Source: Psychrosphaera sp. F3M07
Lineage (GTDB): Bacteria; Pseudomonadota; Gammaproteobacteria; Enterobacterales; Alteromonadaceae
Length of the DNA stretch: 64,000 nt
NCBI RefSeq assembly: GCF_018860345.1
Contig: NZ_JAHKPJ010000025.1
Span: forward strand, 372,001-436,000
Direction: 5' to 3'
Each line of letters opens with the position of its first letter. Positions within the stretch are counted from its first letter, which is position 1. A program made the position numbers and the translations under genes. The notes beneath the pieces are model-generated. The model searched no databases. It was not told the origin of the DNA and was given only the letters and a program-made list of their open reading frames with translations. Of this stretch, positions 8,882 to 18,441 are shown in pieces.

Positions 8882-9172
8882 ATGTTTGATCAAAACGTTC
8901 CAACTCCGTTCATTACTAATGCGCACATCCAAACAGCTGACAAACCTCAGCCTTTACGCAACGAAGTTAAAAAAGCAGTTCGTAACTACTTACAAACGTT
9001 AAACGGTCAAGATTCTACAGACGTATATGACCTAGTATTGTCTGAATTAGAAAAACCTCTTTTAGAAGAAATCATGACATACACTCGCGGCAACCAAACC
9101 CGTGCAGCGAATATGTTAGGAATTAACCGTGGTACTTTACGTAAAAAATTAAAGCGTTACGGAATGAACTAA
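8882..9172 (+). CDS. fis: DNA-binding protein Fis
   Basis: Nucleoid-associated protein that bends DNA and activates rRNA promoters in fast growth. The protein has 96 residues against 98 in E. coli. The C-terminal helix-turn-helix, about 74-94 ([20 protein letters not shown]), is essentially the enterobacterial sequence. The N-terminal part, which forms the beta-hairpin arms, is more divergent. It is co-transcribed with dusB and ends in a strong terminator, so expression probably follows growth rate through the upstream promoter. Confidence 0.98.
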   Translation: MFDQNVPTPFITNAHIQTADKPQPLRNEVKKAVRNYLQTLNGQDSTDVYDLVLSELEKPLLEEIMTYTRGNQTRAANMLGINRGTLRKKLKRYGMN

Positions 9173-9194
9173 TCCCCTAGCGGGATGACCGCAG

Positions 9195-9218
9195 AAAAGC
9201 ACCTTTGGGTGCTTTTTT
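9195..9218 (+). terminator. Intrinsic terminator after fis
   Basis: AAAAGCACC pairs with GGTGCTTTT around a TTTG loop, followed by T-rich DNA, 22 bp after the fis stop. Confidence 0.92.
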
Positions 9219-9283
9219 GTTTTTATACCAATTTTATTTATTTATTAATTATCACTTTTTAACAATTAAGGTAAATACACTCA

Positions 9284-10876
9284 ATGGATACATTACGACC
9301 TGTTCGCCGCGCACTGATAAGCGTGTCAGACAAAACTGGTATAGTAGAATTTGCACGCACATTAACGTCTCATGGCGTTGAAATCTTATCAACTGGTGGC
9401 ACTTTCAAACTACTTACTGAAAATGGCGTAAACGCAATTGAAGTTTCAGATCATACTGGGTTTCCAGAGATGATGGATGGTCGTGTTAAAACACTTCACC
9501 CTAAAATCCATGGTGGCATTTTAGCCCGTCGCGGTACTGATGACGACGTTATGGCTGCAAATGATATTGACGCAATCGACATGGTTGTTGTTAATTTATA
9601 TCCATTTGCTAACACAGTAGCTAACCCAGATTGCACCATGGAAGATGCGGTTGAAAATATTGATATCGGTGGACCTACTATGGTTCGTGCGGCAGCTAAA
9701 AATCACAAAGACGTTGTTATTGTGGTGAACGCTAAAGATTACGGCCGAATAATAAATGAATTAGAAGAAAACGATGGTGCGACTAAATTTGAAACGCGTT
9801 TTGATTTAGCAATTGCAGCATATGAACATACTGCTCAATACGACGGCATGATTGCAAACTACTTTGGTAAAATGGTTCCTGATTATTCAGACAATGCTGA
9901 TGAAGTCGAAGAGTCTAAATTCCCACGTACTTATAACATGCAATTTAGCAAAAAGCTGGAAATGCGTTACGGTGAAAACAGCCACCAGCAAGCTGCATTT
10001 TACGTTGAAAACGATGTTGAAGAAGCGTCTATTGCAACGGCAACTCAGTTGCAAGGTAAGGCTCTTTCTTACAACAATATCGCAGATACAGATGCGGCGC
10101 TTGAGTGTGTTAAAGAATTTGACCGCCCAGCTTGTGTTATTGTTAAACACGCTAACCCTTGTGGTGTTGCGGTAAACGATACTATTTTAGAAGCTTATGA
10201 CAGAGCCTTTAAAACAGACCCTACATCGGCCTTTGGTGGCATTATCGCCTTTAACCGCGAATTAGACGCTGACACGGCTGAAGCCATTGTTTCTCGTCAA
10301 TTTGTTGAGGTTATTATTGCACCTAAAGTTTCTGCTGAAGCAGCTCAAATTGTTGCGGCTAAGAAAAACGTACGTTTATTAGAAACTGGTCAATGGGAAG
10401 CAAAAACAACTCAACCAGAAATCAAACGTGTGAATGGTGGTTTGTTAGTTCAAGACCGTGACCAAGGTATGGTTACTGAAGCTGACTTAAAAGTCGTTTC
10501 TAAAGTACAACCGACTGAAGCCCAGTTAAAAGACTTAATGTTCTGCTGGAAAGTCGCTAAGTTTGTAAAATCAAATGCGATTGTTTATGCCAATGACAGC
10601 ATGACTATCGGTGTAGGCGCAGGCCAAATGAGCCGAGTTTACTCTGCTAAAATCGCAGGTATTAAAGCCGCTGATGAAAACTTAGTGGTTGAAGGGTCGG
10701 TTATGGCATCAGATGCCTTCTTCCCATTCCGTGATGGCATTGATGCTGCCGCAGCCGCTGGTATCAAAGCAATCATTCAACCGGGTGGTTCTATGCGCGA
10801 TGACGAAGTTATTGCCGCAGCTGACGAACACGGTATTGCGATGGTGTTTACTGGAATGCGTCACTTCCGTCACTAA
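9284..10876 (+). CDS. purH: Bifunctional AICAR formyltransferase/IMP cyclohydrolase
   Basis: Catalyses the last two steps of IMP synthesis. The protein has 530 residues (E. coli 529). The N-terminal MGS-like cyclohydrolase part includes [14 protein letters not shown] and [13 protein letters not shown]. The C-terminal formyltransferase part carries [12 protein letters not shown] with the catalytic Lys-His pair and ends in [14 protein letters not shown]. In many relatives purH is followed by purD. Here a terminator follows directly, so purH stands alone. I saw no clear PurR box upstream. Confidence 0.98.
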   Translation: MDTLRPVRRALISVSDKTGIVEFARTLTSHGVEILSTGGTFKLLTENGVNAIEVSDHTGFPEMMDGRVKTLHPKIHGGILARRGTDDDVMAANDIDAIDMVVVNLYPFANTVANPDCTMEDAVENIDIGGPTMVRAAAKNHKDVVIVVNAKDYGRIINELEENDGATKFETRFDLAIAAYEHTAQYDGMIANYFGKMVPDYSDNADEVEESKFPRTYNMQFSKKLEMRYGENSHQQAAFYVENDVEEASIATATQLQGKALSYNNIADTDAALECVKEFDRPACVIVKHANPCGVAVNDTILEAYDRAFKTDPTSAFGGIIAFNRELDADTAEAIVSRQFVEVIIAPKVSAEAAQIVAAKKNVRLLETGQWEAKTTQPEIKRVNGGLLVQDRDQGMVTEADLKVVSKVQPTEAQLKDLMFCWKVAKFVKSNAIVYANDSMTIGVGAGQMSRVYSAKIAGIKAADENLVVEGSVMASDAFFPFRDGIDAAAAAGIKAIIQPGGSMRDDEVIAAADEHGIAMVFTGMRHFRH

Positions 10877-10905
10877 ACACTCGTTAATATCTAATTAATA
10901 TAAAC

Positions 10906-10938
10906 AAGAGCAGGTAATTACGTTACCTGCTCTTTTTT
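10906..10938 (+). terminator. Intrinsic terminator after purH
   Basis: AAGAGCAGGTAA pairs perfectly with TTACCTGCTCTT over a 5-base loop and is followed by T7. Confidence 0.95.
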
Positions 10939-10988
10939 TATTTGAAATAAGTTCTACAATTAACATAAGTCCACTAAGTAGAAATATA

Positions 10989-11792
10989 ATGAACTCATTT
11001 AGAATAATATGTTTAGCTATATTACTGACTTTTACAACGTTCAGTCCTACAAGTCAGGCACAACTCATTAAAATAAGTGAATACCATAATAGTCCGCCAT
11101 TTATTAATTCAGAAGGTGGTGGATTAGGTTATGACATCGTGGCTTTATTAAATAAGTATAGTCCTGACACCATATCTTTTGAACTTGAGTCAATCAAACG
11201 CTCAGTCCTTAATGAACAATTAAGAAATAACCAACCTAAAGCCATTTTATTAACTAACCCTTTGTGGTTTAGAAAAATTCGTCCAGACCTGATCAATAGT
11301 GTCAGTTTGGTTTGGGACGCCGATGTATTTTTCACCACCAATCCTTTGGTCGCAACTAAATTAACTCAAGCCGATGATTTTAAAGGGTTAACAATGGTGG
11401 GACAGAATGGTTATTTTTATAATGGTTTAAATACCCTTATCCATAATAAACAACTCAAGCGAATTGACGTAAACACCTTCGACGAGATGCTTTCCCTGAT
11501 AAAAAACAATAAAGCAGATTTTGGTATCATCAACCGCTCTACCGTTAATTATTACAACGCGTCTCATGGCGATAACAACAAACTGCATATGGCAACAAAA
11601 GCAAACGATGCCTATTTATTTTCTATCGTATTAACACCTGAGTTCAACACATTATTACCGACGATTAATGAAAGTATTAATGCGATGCAACGCTCTGATG
11701 ATTGGAAAGCGTTAGGCAAAAAGTACAACATAGACAAACTAGTTGATTTAATAGAGTTTGATTTAGTTGAGTTATTAGATTTACCTCTGTAA
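10989..11792 (+). CDS. Periplasmic substrate-binding domain protein, orphan
   Basis: The protein has 267 residues with a signal peptide (hydrophobic 5-18, likely cleavage after SQA near 24). The remainder fits the family 3 solute-binding fold: KISEYHNSPPFIN at the start, a GYDIVALLNKY segment, and a C-terminal DDWKALGKKYNID that matches the usual end of this fold. There is no permease or kinase nearby. The ligand is unknown. It resembles the gene at 4803-5495 in architecture and in lack of partners, but the sequences are clearly different. Confidence 0.7.
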   Translation: MNSFRIICLAILLTFTTFSPTSQAQLIKISEYHNSPPFINSEGGGLGYDIVALLNKYSPDTISFELESIKRSVLNEQLRNNQPKAILLTNPLWFRKIRPDLINSVSLVWDADVFFTTNPLVATKLTQADDFKGLTMVGQNGYFYNGLNTLIHNKQLKRIDVNTFDEMLSLIKNNKADFGIINRSTVNYYNASHGDNNKLHMATKANDAYLFSIVLTPEFNTLLPTINESINAMQRSDDWKALGKKYNIDKLVDLIEFDLVELLDLPL

Positions 11793-11849
11793 TTTTGTGT
11801 AAAACCTATATACTAAATCAGCCTCAATACAATAAAACTGGAAACCACT

Positions 11850-12335
11850 ATGCAATATAACACTTCTGAATTATGCGATATGTTTGCTGAGCAAATAGAT
11901 GTTCTTGCACCTATTTTTGAACATTATGGCGGTATTACATCGTTTGGTGGTCAAGTACAAACTGTAAAATGTTTTGAAGATAATGGCTTAATTGCTACTG
12001 TGTTAAATCAATCCGGTTTAGGCAAGGTATTAGTGATTGACGGTGGCGGTTCAATTCGCTCTGGATTATTAGATGCTGAGTTAGTCGAACTTGCCGCTGA
12101 GAATAAATGGGAAGGGATCATTTGTAACGGCAGTGTACGTGAAGTGGATGCCCTTGAAGAGATCAACATTGGCATATTGGCGTTAAACTCTATACCTGTT
12201 GCGGCCACCGATACCGGATCTGGCGAAGATGACATCGCGATAAACTTTGCAGGTGTTACCTTTTTACCCGATGACCATATTTATGCTGATAGTACCGGAA
12301 CTATCCTTTCAGCAGAGCCTCTTGATATAGAATAA
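11850..12335 (+). CDS. rraA: RraA family protein, regulator of ribonuclease E activity A
   Basis: In E. coli RraA binds RNase E and its degradosome scaffold and slows RNA decay. The protein here has 161 residues, the standard length. It has the RraA-like fold motifs [30 protein letters not shown] and [14 protein letters not shown]. The related aldolase activity of distant family members needs other residues, so the regulator role is favoured. The downstream hydrolase gene begins 13 bp later and is probably co-transcribed. Confidence 0.93.
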   Translation: MQYNTSELCDMFAEQIDVLAPIFEHYGGITSFGGQVQTVKCFEDNGLIATVLNQSGLGKVLVIDGGGSIRSGLLDAELVELAAENKWEGIICNGSVREVDALEEINIGILALNSIPVAATDTGSGEDDIAINFAGVTFLPDDHIYADSTGTILSAEPLDIE

Positions 12336-12348
12336 CAGCCAGATCCTT

Positions 12349-13413
12349 ATGTCCGAACACCTTAGTTATATTGATCCCAAGTTAATTCAGTCTTATAAAA
12401 ACAGACGTGCCAATGAACATCATGTTGTTGACATGATACAAGTTGCCACCGCTGATTTAACCTTGTCTGAAAACCTTATTATCGCTAAAAACAATGGCGC
12501 AAGGTTTGCCATAATTGGTATTCCAGAGGACATAGGACCAAGAGCTAATTGCGGCAATGGTGGAGCAGATAAAGGCTGGGCCAATTTTTTGCCTGTGTTC
12601 TTAAACCAACAAGCCAACTGCTTTTTTGATTGGAATGCCTGTTTTTTAATTGGCAATGTTGATGTTGAAAGTTTGCAAAAGCAAAGTTATCAAGCGTTTT
12701 CAACCAATCATCAGCTCGATACTTTGCGTCAGCTTTGTGCAAAAGTAGATGCAAGAGTTAACAAAGTATTAACCCCAATATTTGCTTCTGGTTTAGAGGT
12801 TATCATTATTGGAGGTGGGCATAACAATGCCTACCCTATTATTACAGCACTGAACAAAGCAACGGAAAATAAAGTTGCTTGTGTCAATTTAGACCCTCAC
12901 GCTGACTTTAGAGCAATGGAAGGCCGTCACTCTGGCAATCCATTTAGGTATGCGCACCATGCTGAGTTATTAAGCCACTACTGTGTTTTAGGTTTACACG
13001 AACAAAAAAACAATCAAGAGACGATTGAAGGATTGATTGACGCACATTTCCCATATTACACATTTCAATCAATGTTTATGGATAGACAACAACCCTTTGC
13101 AGAGTCGTTAAATTTGGCTCGTGATTATATCTCCACTGCTCCTGGACCTATTGGTATAGAGCTTGACCTAGATTGTATAAAACAAGCGGCAGCGAGTGCA
13201 TACAGCGTCAGTGGGTTTAGTTTAGAGCAAGCCATACATTATGTTTACTCTATGGCAACATTAGACTCGGTTCGTTACGTACATTTATGTGAAGGGGCAC
13301 CTGCGATTCATGAACATTCAGAATATCAATCACATGATGTGGGGCAGATCCTTAATCAACTGGTTTATAGCTATTTAAAAGCACGTAGTAACATCGAATA
13401 TAATGGGTATTAA
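12349..13413 (+). CDS. Arginase/ureohydrolase family protein, formimidoylglutamase-like
   Basis: The protein has 354 residues and a manganese ureohydrolase fold. Likely metal ligands are seen in IIGGGHNNAYP (His), VNLDPHADFRAMEGRHSG (Asp-X-His-X-Asp) and GIELDLDCIK (Asp-X-Asp). The RHSGNPF segment is typical of HutG-like formimidoylglutamases. No histidine-utilisation genes lie nearby; it follows rraA by 13 bp. It may act on another guanidino or formimino substrate. Family assignment is solid, substrate is not. Confidence 0.78.
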   Translation: MSEHLSYIDPKLIQSYKNRRANEHHVVDMIQVATADLTLSENLIIAKNNGARFAIIGIPEDIGPRANCGNGGADKGWANFLPVFLNQQANCFFDWNACFLIGNVDVESLQKQSYQAFSTNHQLDTLRQLCAKVDARVNKVLTPIFASGLEVIIIGGGHNNAYPIITALNKATENKVACVNLDPHADFRAMEGRHSGNPFRYAHHAELLSHYCVLGLHEQKNNQETIEGLIDAHFPYYTFQSMFMDRQQPFAESLNLARDYISTAPGPIGIELDLDCIKQAAASAYSVSGFSLEQAIHYVYSMATLDSVRYVHLCEGAPAIHEHSEYQSHDVGQILNQLVYSYLKARSNIEYNGY

Positions 13414-13428
13414 ATAACCAGCAATAAA

Positions 13429-13459
13429 AAAGGGTTCATACTCAATATTTGAACCCTTT
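13429..13459 (-). terminator. Terminator between convergent genes
   Basis: AAAGGGTTCA pairs with TGAACCCTTT over an 11-base loop. On the minus strand it is followed by T6 and lies just after the stop of the YjaG-type gene, so it serves that gene best. It may also stop plus-strand transcripts. Confidence 0.75.
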
Positions 13460-13471
13460 GTAAAGTCGACA

Positions 13472-14101
13472 CTAACCTTCCAGTTCAATGCCTATATTTG
13501 TCACACCATCTGCAAATACAATATCTAAGGCTTTGGTACGGATAGCTTTTAAATCTAAATCTTTTAATCTGGTTGTCGATAACCAGTCTAATAATTCTGT
13601 TAATACCGACATTTCCGCCGCCATTAACTCATGTTCACGAATACTTTCATTATCTAACTCAGTTTCACCCGCTTGGTATTCTATTAAGTGTACGATGCAC
13701 CCTTGCGATATTTTGGCTATGGCAACGGAGTCATATTCGTCTTCACTTAATTCACCGTTTATGTAAGTTAATAGACCGGTACAGAAATAAATCGCAGGAT
13801 AAACACCATACATATCAAAATCTAGCTCGTCTGGCGTTAATGACTCAATCTTTTCTTCTAAAATAGAAAAGTTTACTTTCGCACCTTTAACTAACAACTT
13901 CTCCCATAAACTATTTACAATATTATCTAAATTATAGTCTTGTGGAAATTCAGTAACTTGGGCGAACAGTTGATAGTTAGGCTTCATTCTTTCTAATAAA
14001 GCTAAAGATAAAACGCCTTGTTGTTTTCTCGACAACTCGCGAACACGCTGGAAATTATTGGTTTTTAAATGTACTGATTTTTCGTTAGATGAATTAGCCA
14101 A
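13472..14101 (-). CDS. YjaG family protein (DUF416)
   Basis: The protein has 209 residues. It matches the E. coli YjaG pattern in order: LLERMKPNYQLFAQVTEFP, an LWEKLLVKGAKVNF segment, DFDMYGVYPAIYFCTGL and the closing SNIGI-like TNIGIELEG. It is predicted to be cytoplasmic and mostly alpha-helical, without membrane segments. The function is unknown. The first 15 residues are polar and not part of the family core, so an internal start is possible, although no better-placed ATG was seen. Confidence 0.85.
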   Translation of the reverse strand: MANSSNEKSVHLKTNNFQRVRELSRKQQGVLSLALLERMKPNYQLFAQVTEFPQDYNLDNIVNSLWEKLLVKGAKVNFSILEEKIESLTPDELDFDMYGVYPAIYFCTGLLTYINGELSEDEYDSVAIAKISQGCIVHLIEYQAGETELDNESIREHELMAAEMSVLTELLDWLSTTRLKDLDLKAIRTKALDIVFADGVTNIGIELEG

Positions 14102-14225
14102 AATGTATTCTCGTATAAAGGGTGGACCAAGTTTTCAGACTTGAATAATCTGCATTATAACAATAGACCTAGATATTCGATAGCTGTATGATTTTAAAAT
14201 CAAATTCTTAACCGCTGAAAATCAT

Positions 14226-14615
14226 ATGACTTTAACAACGCCGGCTCTATTATTCCCTGCAATTTCGTTATTATTACTTGCGTATACCAATCGATTTTTA
14301 GTGTTAGCCCAACTTATTCGGGAGTTAAACCAACGAGATAATTCTGGCCTAGAACTTGTGGTAAAACGTCAGATCACCACATTACGTAAAAGACTGCATT
14401 TGATCCGAGCGATGCAATCCGCAGGTGTAATGAGTTTTTTATTATGTACTTTGGCTATGTTTTTAATCTTTGTTGAGATGCCATTACTGGGATCCATCTT
14501 TTTTGGATGCAGCTTAGCCTCATTAACCATTTCACTTGTTTTATCTTTGTTTGAGGTGCACATCAGCACAAGAGCAATTGAAATAGAACTTGAGTCTATG
14601 GCGGCGCAGCCATAG
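14226..14615 (+). CDS. DUF2721 family membrane protein
   Basis: The protein has 129 residues with three hydrophobic segments at about 8-28, 64-84 and 88-108. The N-terminal TTPALLFPAISLLLLAYTNR is typical of DUF2721 proteins. A basic cytoplasmic stretch (KRQITTLRKRLHLIR) lies between the first two segments. No function is known. Single gene; no clear terminator follows. Confidence 0.8.
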   Translation: MTLTTPALLFPAISLLLLAYTNRFLVLAQLIRELNQRDNSGLELVVKRQITTLRKRLHLIRAMQSAGVMSFLLCTLAMFLIFVEMPLLGSIFFGCSLASLTISLVLSLFEVHISTRAIEIELESMAAQP

Positions 14616-14699
14616 GTATACAATACGGCATTATTGAACTTACCTAGAATCAGTTAATCAACGCCTTTATGACCTTATGGGTATTGATTCTGGCTGATG

Positions 14700-15572
14700 T
14701 TAATTGATTAATAGCTCAATGGTGCCCGCTATAAATACCCAACTGGCAAAAAACATTTTTAACTGAAAAACGGGAATGCTCGTGGCTAATTTTTTTGCCA
14801 AGATGCCACCAATGACGGCACCGGGACCACCAAATAACAATACATTCCAATAAACATTATCCAAATATATGTGATAACCAATTCCCGCCCATACGGAAAA
14901 TGCCGACAACACGACGGCAACAGCTATCGCTAGCGTCACTCTATAACCTCGATAAATTAGATAGAACGCAATAATTTCACCCACACCAACAGACAACCAC
15001 GCCGTGATAATGCCACCGACATAACTTAATAAAACCAACGCGACTTTATCTTTAACGCTAATCACGGTGATTTCTTTTGGCATTAGGTTACTTTTATCTG
15101 ATTGGATTTTTTTAATGCCGGTGTACAACAGGCCTAAGCCAATAAAAATAGAAAAATAGGCAAATAAATAAGACAATGAACCCGGGGTTGATAGTCCCAA
15201 ACCATAAACAGACCAAATGCCTAAAATTGAAAAAGGAATACAGATAAAACTTAGTGTTGGTAATAAACTCCAATTCTCAATACGGCATTTTTTTGCGTGT
15301 GTTAACCACATGACTGAGCCGGTTGTCATCCCAAAACATTGAATAGCAAAACTTGTGGCCACGGATTGCTCTGCGGTAATGCCCAATTGCTGAAATGCAG
15401 GTATGAAAATAATGCCGCCGCCCGCTCCGGTCGCATTGGCAAACAACGCCCCTAAAATGCCCAATAAGCCATAGGCGGAATAGGTTGATATTTGATACAA
15501 AACCCAAAAGGTTATGACCACTATAAAACTTAAAACTAAAGCGAAATACTTTTGACGAATAAGAGAAAACAC
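14700..15572 (-). CDS. TauE/SafE family anion permease
   Basis: The protein has 290 residues and about 7-8 membrane segments. The motif GILGALFANATGAGGGIIFIPAF near residues 38-60 is the first of the two TauE/SafE half-repeats, and GGIITAWLSVGVGEIIAFYL near 195-215 is the second. Family members export sulfite, sulfoacetate or related organosulfur anions. No sulfur genes are adjacent, so the substrate is open. Confidence 0.88.
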   Translation of the reverse strand: MFSLIRQKYFALVLSFIVVITFWVLYQISTYSAYGLLGILGALFANATGAGGGIIFIPAFQQLGITAEQSVATSFAIQCFGMTTGSVMWLTHAKKCRIENWSLLPTLSFICIPFSILGIWSVYGLGLSTPGSLSYLFAYFSIFIGLGLLYTGIKKIQSDKSNLMPKEITVISVKDKVALVLLSYVGGIITAWLSVGVGEIIAFYLIYRGYRVTLAIAVAVVLSAFSVWAGIGYHIYLDNVYWNVLLFGGPGAVIGGILAKKLATSIPVFQLKMFFASWVFIAGTIELLIN

Positions 15573-15692
15573 AAACGCTTACCTTAAAAACTCGAATCGG
15601 CTAATAACTTGTATTAATAACAAGGACTCTAAATATAAATGCAACGACTTTCAATATAACTCAACTTGAAAGTAAATTAACGCTCATAAAAA

Positions 15693-15711
15693 AACCGCTC
15701 AAGAGCGGCTT
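15693..15711 (-). terminator. Intrinsic terminator after orn
   Basis: On the minus strand AAGCCGCTC is followed by a short loop, GCGG and T7. The hairpin lies 20 bp after the orn stop. Confidence 0.8.
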
Positions 15712-15731
15712 CATTGTAGATTAAGCGGGAA

Positions 15732-16277
15732 CTAAACTTTAAAGAAAAACTCTCGGTAACGTTTAAGTTCTTCAATGCTTTCTCTGATATCTTCTAATGC
15801 CAGATGAACACCTTTTTTCTTGTAGTCTGCCACTAAATTTGGACGCCATCTTTTGGCTAATTCTTTTATCGTGCTAACGTCTAAATTACGATAATGGAAA
15901 AACTCTTCTAAGGTCAGCATATGTTCATGCATAAAACGGCGATCTTGGCAGATGCTGTTACCACACATAGGCGAAGTACCAGCAGGAACGTAATCTTTCA
16001 AAAACTCTATTGTCATTTCACAAGCTTGTTGTTCTGAAACTTTGCTGTTTTTACAACGATCCGTTAAACCAGACTTACCATGCTGAGTAACACACCATTC
16101 ATCCATATTATCTAATATGTCGTCCGGTTGATAAATTGCGATTTCAGGCCCTTCCGCCAAAATGTTAAGATCGCTATCCGTCACTATAGTGGCAACTTCG
16201 AGCACTTTATCGGTACTAGGTTCTAATCCGGTCATTTCCAGATCAACCCAAATTAGATTATTTTCGCTAAATGACAT
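15732..16277 (-). CDS. orn: Oligoribonuclease
   Basis: 3'-5' exoribonuclease that degrades di- and short oligonucleotides, including pGpG from c-di-GMP turnover. This is the DEDDh family: [12 protein letters not shown] holds the first Asp-Glu, and the [14 protein letters not shown] region holds the last His-Asp. The frame is open to 16358, but I start at 16277 because [17 protein letters not shown] is the family N-terminus and AAGG lies 7 bases upstream; this gives 181 residues, as in E. coli. Divergent from rsgA, as in many gammaproteobacteria. Confidence 0.95.
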   Translation of the reverse strand: MSFSENNLIWVDLEMTGLEPSTDKVLEVATIVTDSDLNILAEGPEIAIYQPDDILDNMDEWCVTQHGKSGLTDRCKNSKVSEQQACEMTIEFLKDYVPAGTSPMCGNSICQDRRFMHEHMLTLEEFFHYRNLDVSTIKELAKRWRPNLVADYKKKGVHLALEDIRESIEELKRYREFFFKV

Positions 16278-16388
16278 ATAAGACCTTACGGAATCCTTTT
16301 TATCGCGCATGGTTAAGTATAATATAAAACCATTGTTAATCTTTTTAACAACTTTCACAAGTTTTTATAAATAAATCATAGGCCAAAA

Positions 16389-17444
16389 GTGGCAAAACAA
16401 AAGAAATTATCAAACTCTCAGTCAAGACGTATTAAAGATAACCAAAATAAGCGGATTGCAAAAGCAAAACAAAAAAAGCCATCTAAAGATGATTTAGATG
16501 ACTCTATGTTAGGGCCTCAGTGTTTTGGTCAAGTCGTTACCCGTTATGGTCAACATGCCGATGTAGAAAGCAGTGAAGGCGAACTTATTCGCTGTAATAT
16601 ACGTCGTGCGGTCTCTTCATTAGTGTGTGGGGATAAAGTGATATGGCGTCCTTATAAAGTATCCGACTCTGATTTTAATGGTGTTATTGAAGCGGTTGAA
16701 CCTAGAGACAGCGTATTTGTGCGTCCCGACTTTTACGACGGCCTTAAACCCGTTGCCGCCAACATTGATCAAATATTTATCGTTTCAGCTTTATTGCCGG
16801 ATTTAGCCCCAAGTATCATAGACCGATATTTAGTGGCGGTTGAACAATTAGATATTACTCCGGTCATTTTGATCAATAAAATGGACTTACTTGATGACCA
16901 AAACAGAGAATCAGTAGAAAGTACCGTTGAGTTATATCGAAGTATTGGCTATCAAGTGTTAACCATGTCAGCCATCGAAGAACAAGGTATTGAATCGGTA
17001 CGTGAATTATTAGTAGATAAAACCAGCGTTTTTGTTGGTCAGTCGGGCGTAGGGAAATCATCCTTAGTAAATTCAATATTGCCTGAGGTGAATATCTTAA
17101 CCAAACAAGTGTCTGACAATAGCCGTTTAGGTGTACATACAACAACGGCATCTAGACTTTATCGATTAGACAATGGCGGTTCCATCATTGACTCTCCTGG
17201 AGTACGTGAGTTTGCTATGTGGCATCTAGAAACGGAACAGATTTTATATGGTTTTATTGAGTTTAGGCCTTTCCTTACCTTGTGTAAGTTTAGAGATTGT
17301 AAACATCAAAAAGATCCAGGTTGTGCATTACAGCAAGCCATTGCCGACAAAAAGATCTCACAACAAAGGTACAGCAGCTATAAACGTATTCTGCAAACCA
17401 TAGACGAGATCACCTTACGACATCAATCAAAAGAACCAAGTTAG
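16389..17444 (+). CDS. rsgA: Ribosome small subunit-dependent GTPase A
   Basis: Circularly permuted GTPase that acts late in 30S subunit maturation. The protein has 351 residues. Order seen: a basic N-terminal tail, an OB-fold (about 43-105), G4 motif NKMD (163-166), G1 GQSGVGKSS (217-225), G3 DSPG (268-271) and a zinc site of C299, C304, H306 and C312. It starts at GTG 16389. It lies 111 bp from the divergent orn and 105 bp before psd. Confidence 0.96.
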   Translation: MAKQKKLSNSQSRRIKDNQNKRIAKAKQKKPSKDDLDDSMLGPQCFGQVVTRYGQHADVESSEGELIRCNIRRAVSSLVCGDKVIWRPYKVSDSDFNGVIEAVEPRDSVFVRPDFYDGLKPVAANIDQIFIVSALLPDLAPSIIDRYLVAVEQLDITPVILINKMDLLDDQNRESVESTVELYRSIGYQVLTMSAIEEQGIESVRELLVDKTSVFVGQSGVGKSSLVNSILPEVNILTKQVSDNSRLGVHTTTASRLYRLDNGGSIIDSPGVREFAMWHLETEQILYGFIEFRPFLTLCKFRDCKHQKDPGCALQQAIADKKISQQRYSSYKRILQTIDEITLRHQSKEPS

Positions 17445-17549
17445 TCTTCTGACACTAGCTGTTACAAACAATTGTTCATTGAACTTGTTCGCTCAGGTAC
17501 AATGAACCTATATAAATATAAATTAAACGTTTTCTAAAAGGGTATATAA

Positions 17550-18413
17550 GTGAATTTTGATAACTTAAAAATAGCGTTCCAATACGCATTACCAAAACAT
17601 GGTGTATCTAAATTAGTTGGATTTTTAGCGAAAGCCAAACTTGGTTTTGTTACTACGGCATTAATTAAAAGTTTTATCAAAGCCTATGACATTAATATGG
17701 AAGAAGCCAAACATTCAGACCCTAAGCACTTTAAAACGTTTAATGAGTTTTTTACTCGTGAGTTAGATGAAAATGCCAGAACGATTATTGAAGATGAAGA
17801 TAAGTTAGCACACCCGGTCGACGGCGCTGTTAGTCAACTTGGACCTATAAAAGACGGTACCTTATTACAAGCTAAAAACCATTATTACTCAATGTTAGAA
17901 TTAGTTGGCGGCGATCAAGCCATTGCTGACAAATTTGAAGATGGTGACTTTGCCACAATTTACTTAGCACCGAGTGATTACCACAGATTACATATGCCAG
18001 TTAAAGGCACGTTAACGGATATGATTTATGTTCCTGGTGATGCTTTTTCTGTGAACCCGTTAACCGCGGCTAATGTTCCAAATCTATTTGCGCGTAACGA
18101 ACGTGTTGTTTGTGTGTTCGACACTGAATTAGGGCCAATGGCAATGATTTTAGTTGGTGCAACCATAGTACGTAGTATCGAAACAGTTTGGGCTGGCGAA
18201 ATTACCCCACCTCGTGGGAAAACTGTGACACATTCACAATATCCAGCAGAAGGTGATGACGCGATAGTATTGGATAAAGGCGAAGAAATGGGGCGCTTTA
18301 AGTTAGGTTCAACCGTTGTTTGTTTATTCGCTAAAGATAAAGTTAAATTTATTGAAGAATTAGAAGCCGGTTCAGTAACTCGTTTAGGTGAACATTTCGC
18401 TGACAAACGTTAA
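17550..18413 (+). CDS. psd: Phosphatidylserine decarboxylase proenzyme
   Basis: Inner-membrane enzyme making phosphatidylethanolamine. The protein has 287 residues. The self-cleavage motif LGST is present, so the pyruvoyl group should form from Ser254, giving a long beta and a 34-residue alpha chain. The SDYHRLHMP segment carries the conserved histidines. The start is GTG at 17550. The order orn/rsgA-psd is conserved, although mscM, the usual next gene in E. coli, is replaced by an EamA permease. Confidence 0.97.
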   Translation: MNFDNLKIAFQYALPKHGVSKLVGFLAKAKLGFVTTALIKSFIKAYDINMEEAKHSDPKHFKTFNEFFTRELDENARTIIEDEDKLAHPVDGAVSQLGPIKDGTLLQAKNHYYSMLELVGGDQAIADKFEDGDFATIYLAPSDYHRLHMPVKGTLTDMIYVPGDAFSVNPLTAANVPNLFARNERVVCVFDTELGPMAMILVGATIVRSIETVWAGEITPPRGKTVTHSQYPAEGDDAIVLDKGEEMGRFKLGSTVVCLFAKDKVKFIEELEAGSVTRLGEHFADKR

Positions 18414-18441
18414 TTCTAAGTTACGTTTTTAGACATGATGG

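Noticed and set aside
14645-14687. AGAATCA/TGATTCT inverted repeat after the DUF2721 gene
   Set aside because: The arms are 7 bp with a loop of nearly 30 bases and no T-run, so not a convincing terminator.
16278-16358. N-terminal extension of orn
   Set aside because: 27 extra residues upstream are not family-like, and a Shine-Dalgarno sequence fits the internal ATG at 16277.
18026-18406. A 126-codon antisense frame over psd
   Set aside because: It covers the psd catalytic region and has no independent evidence.
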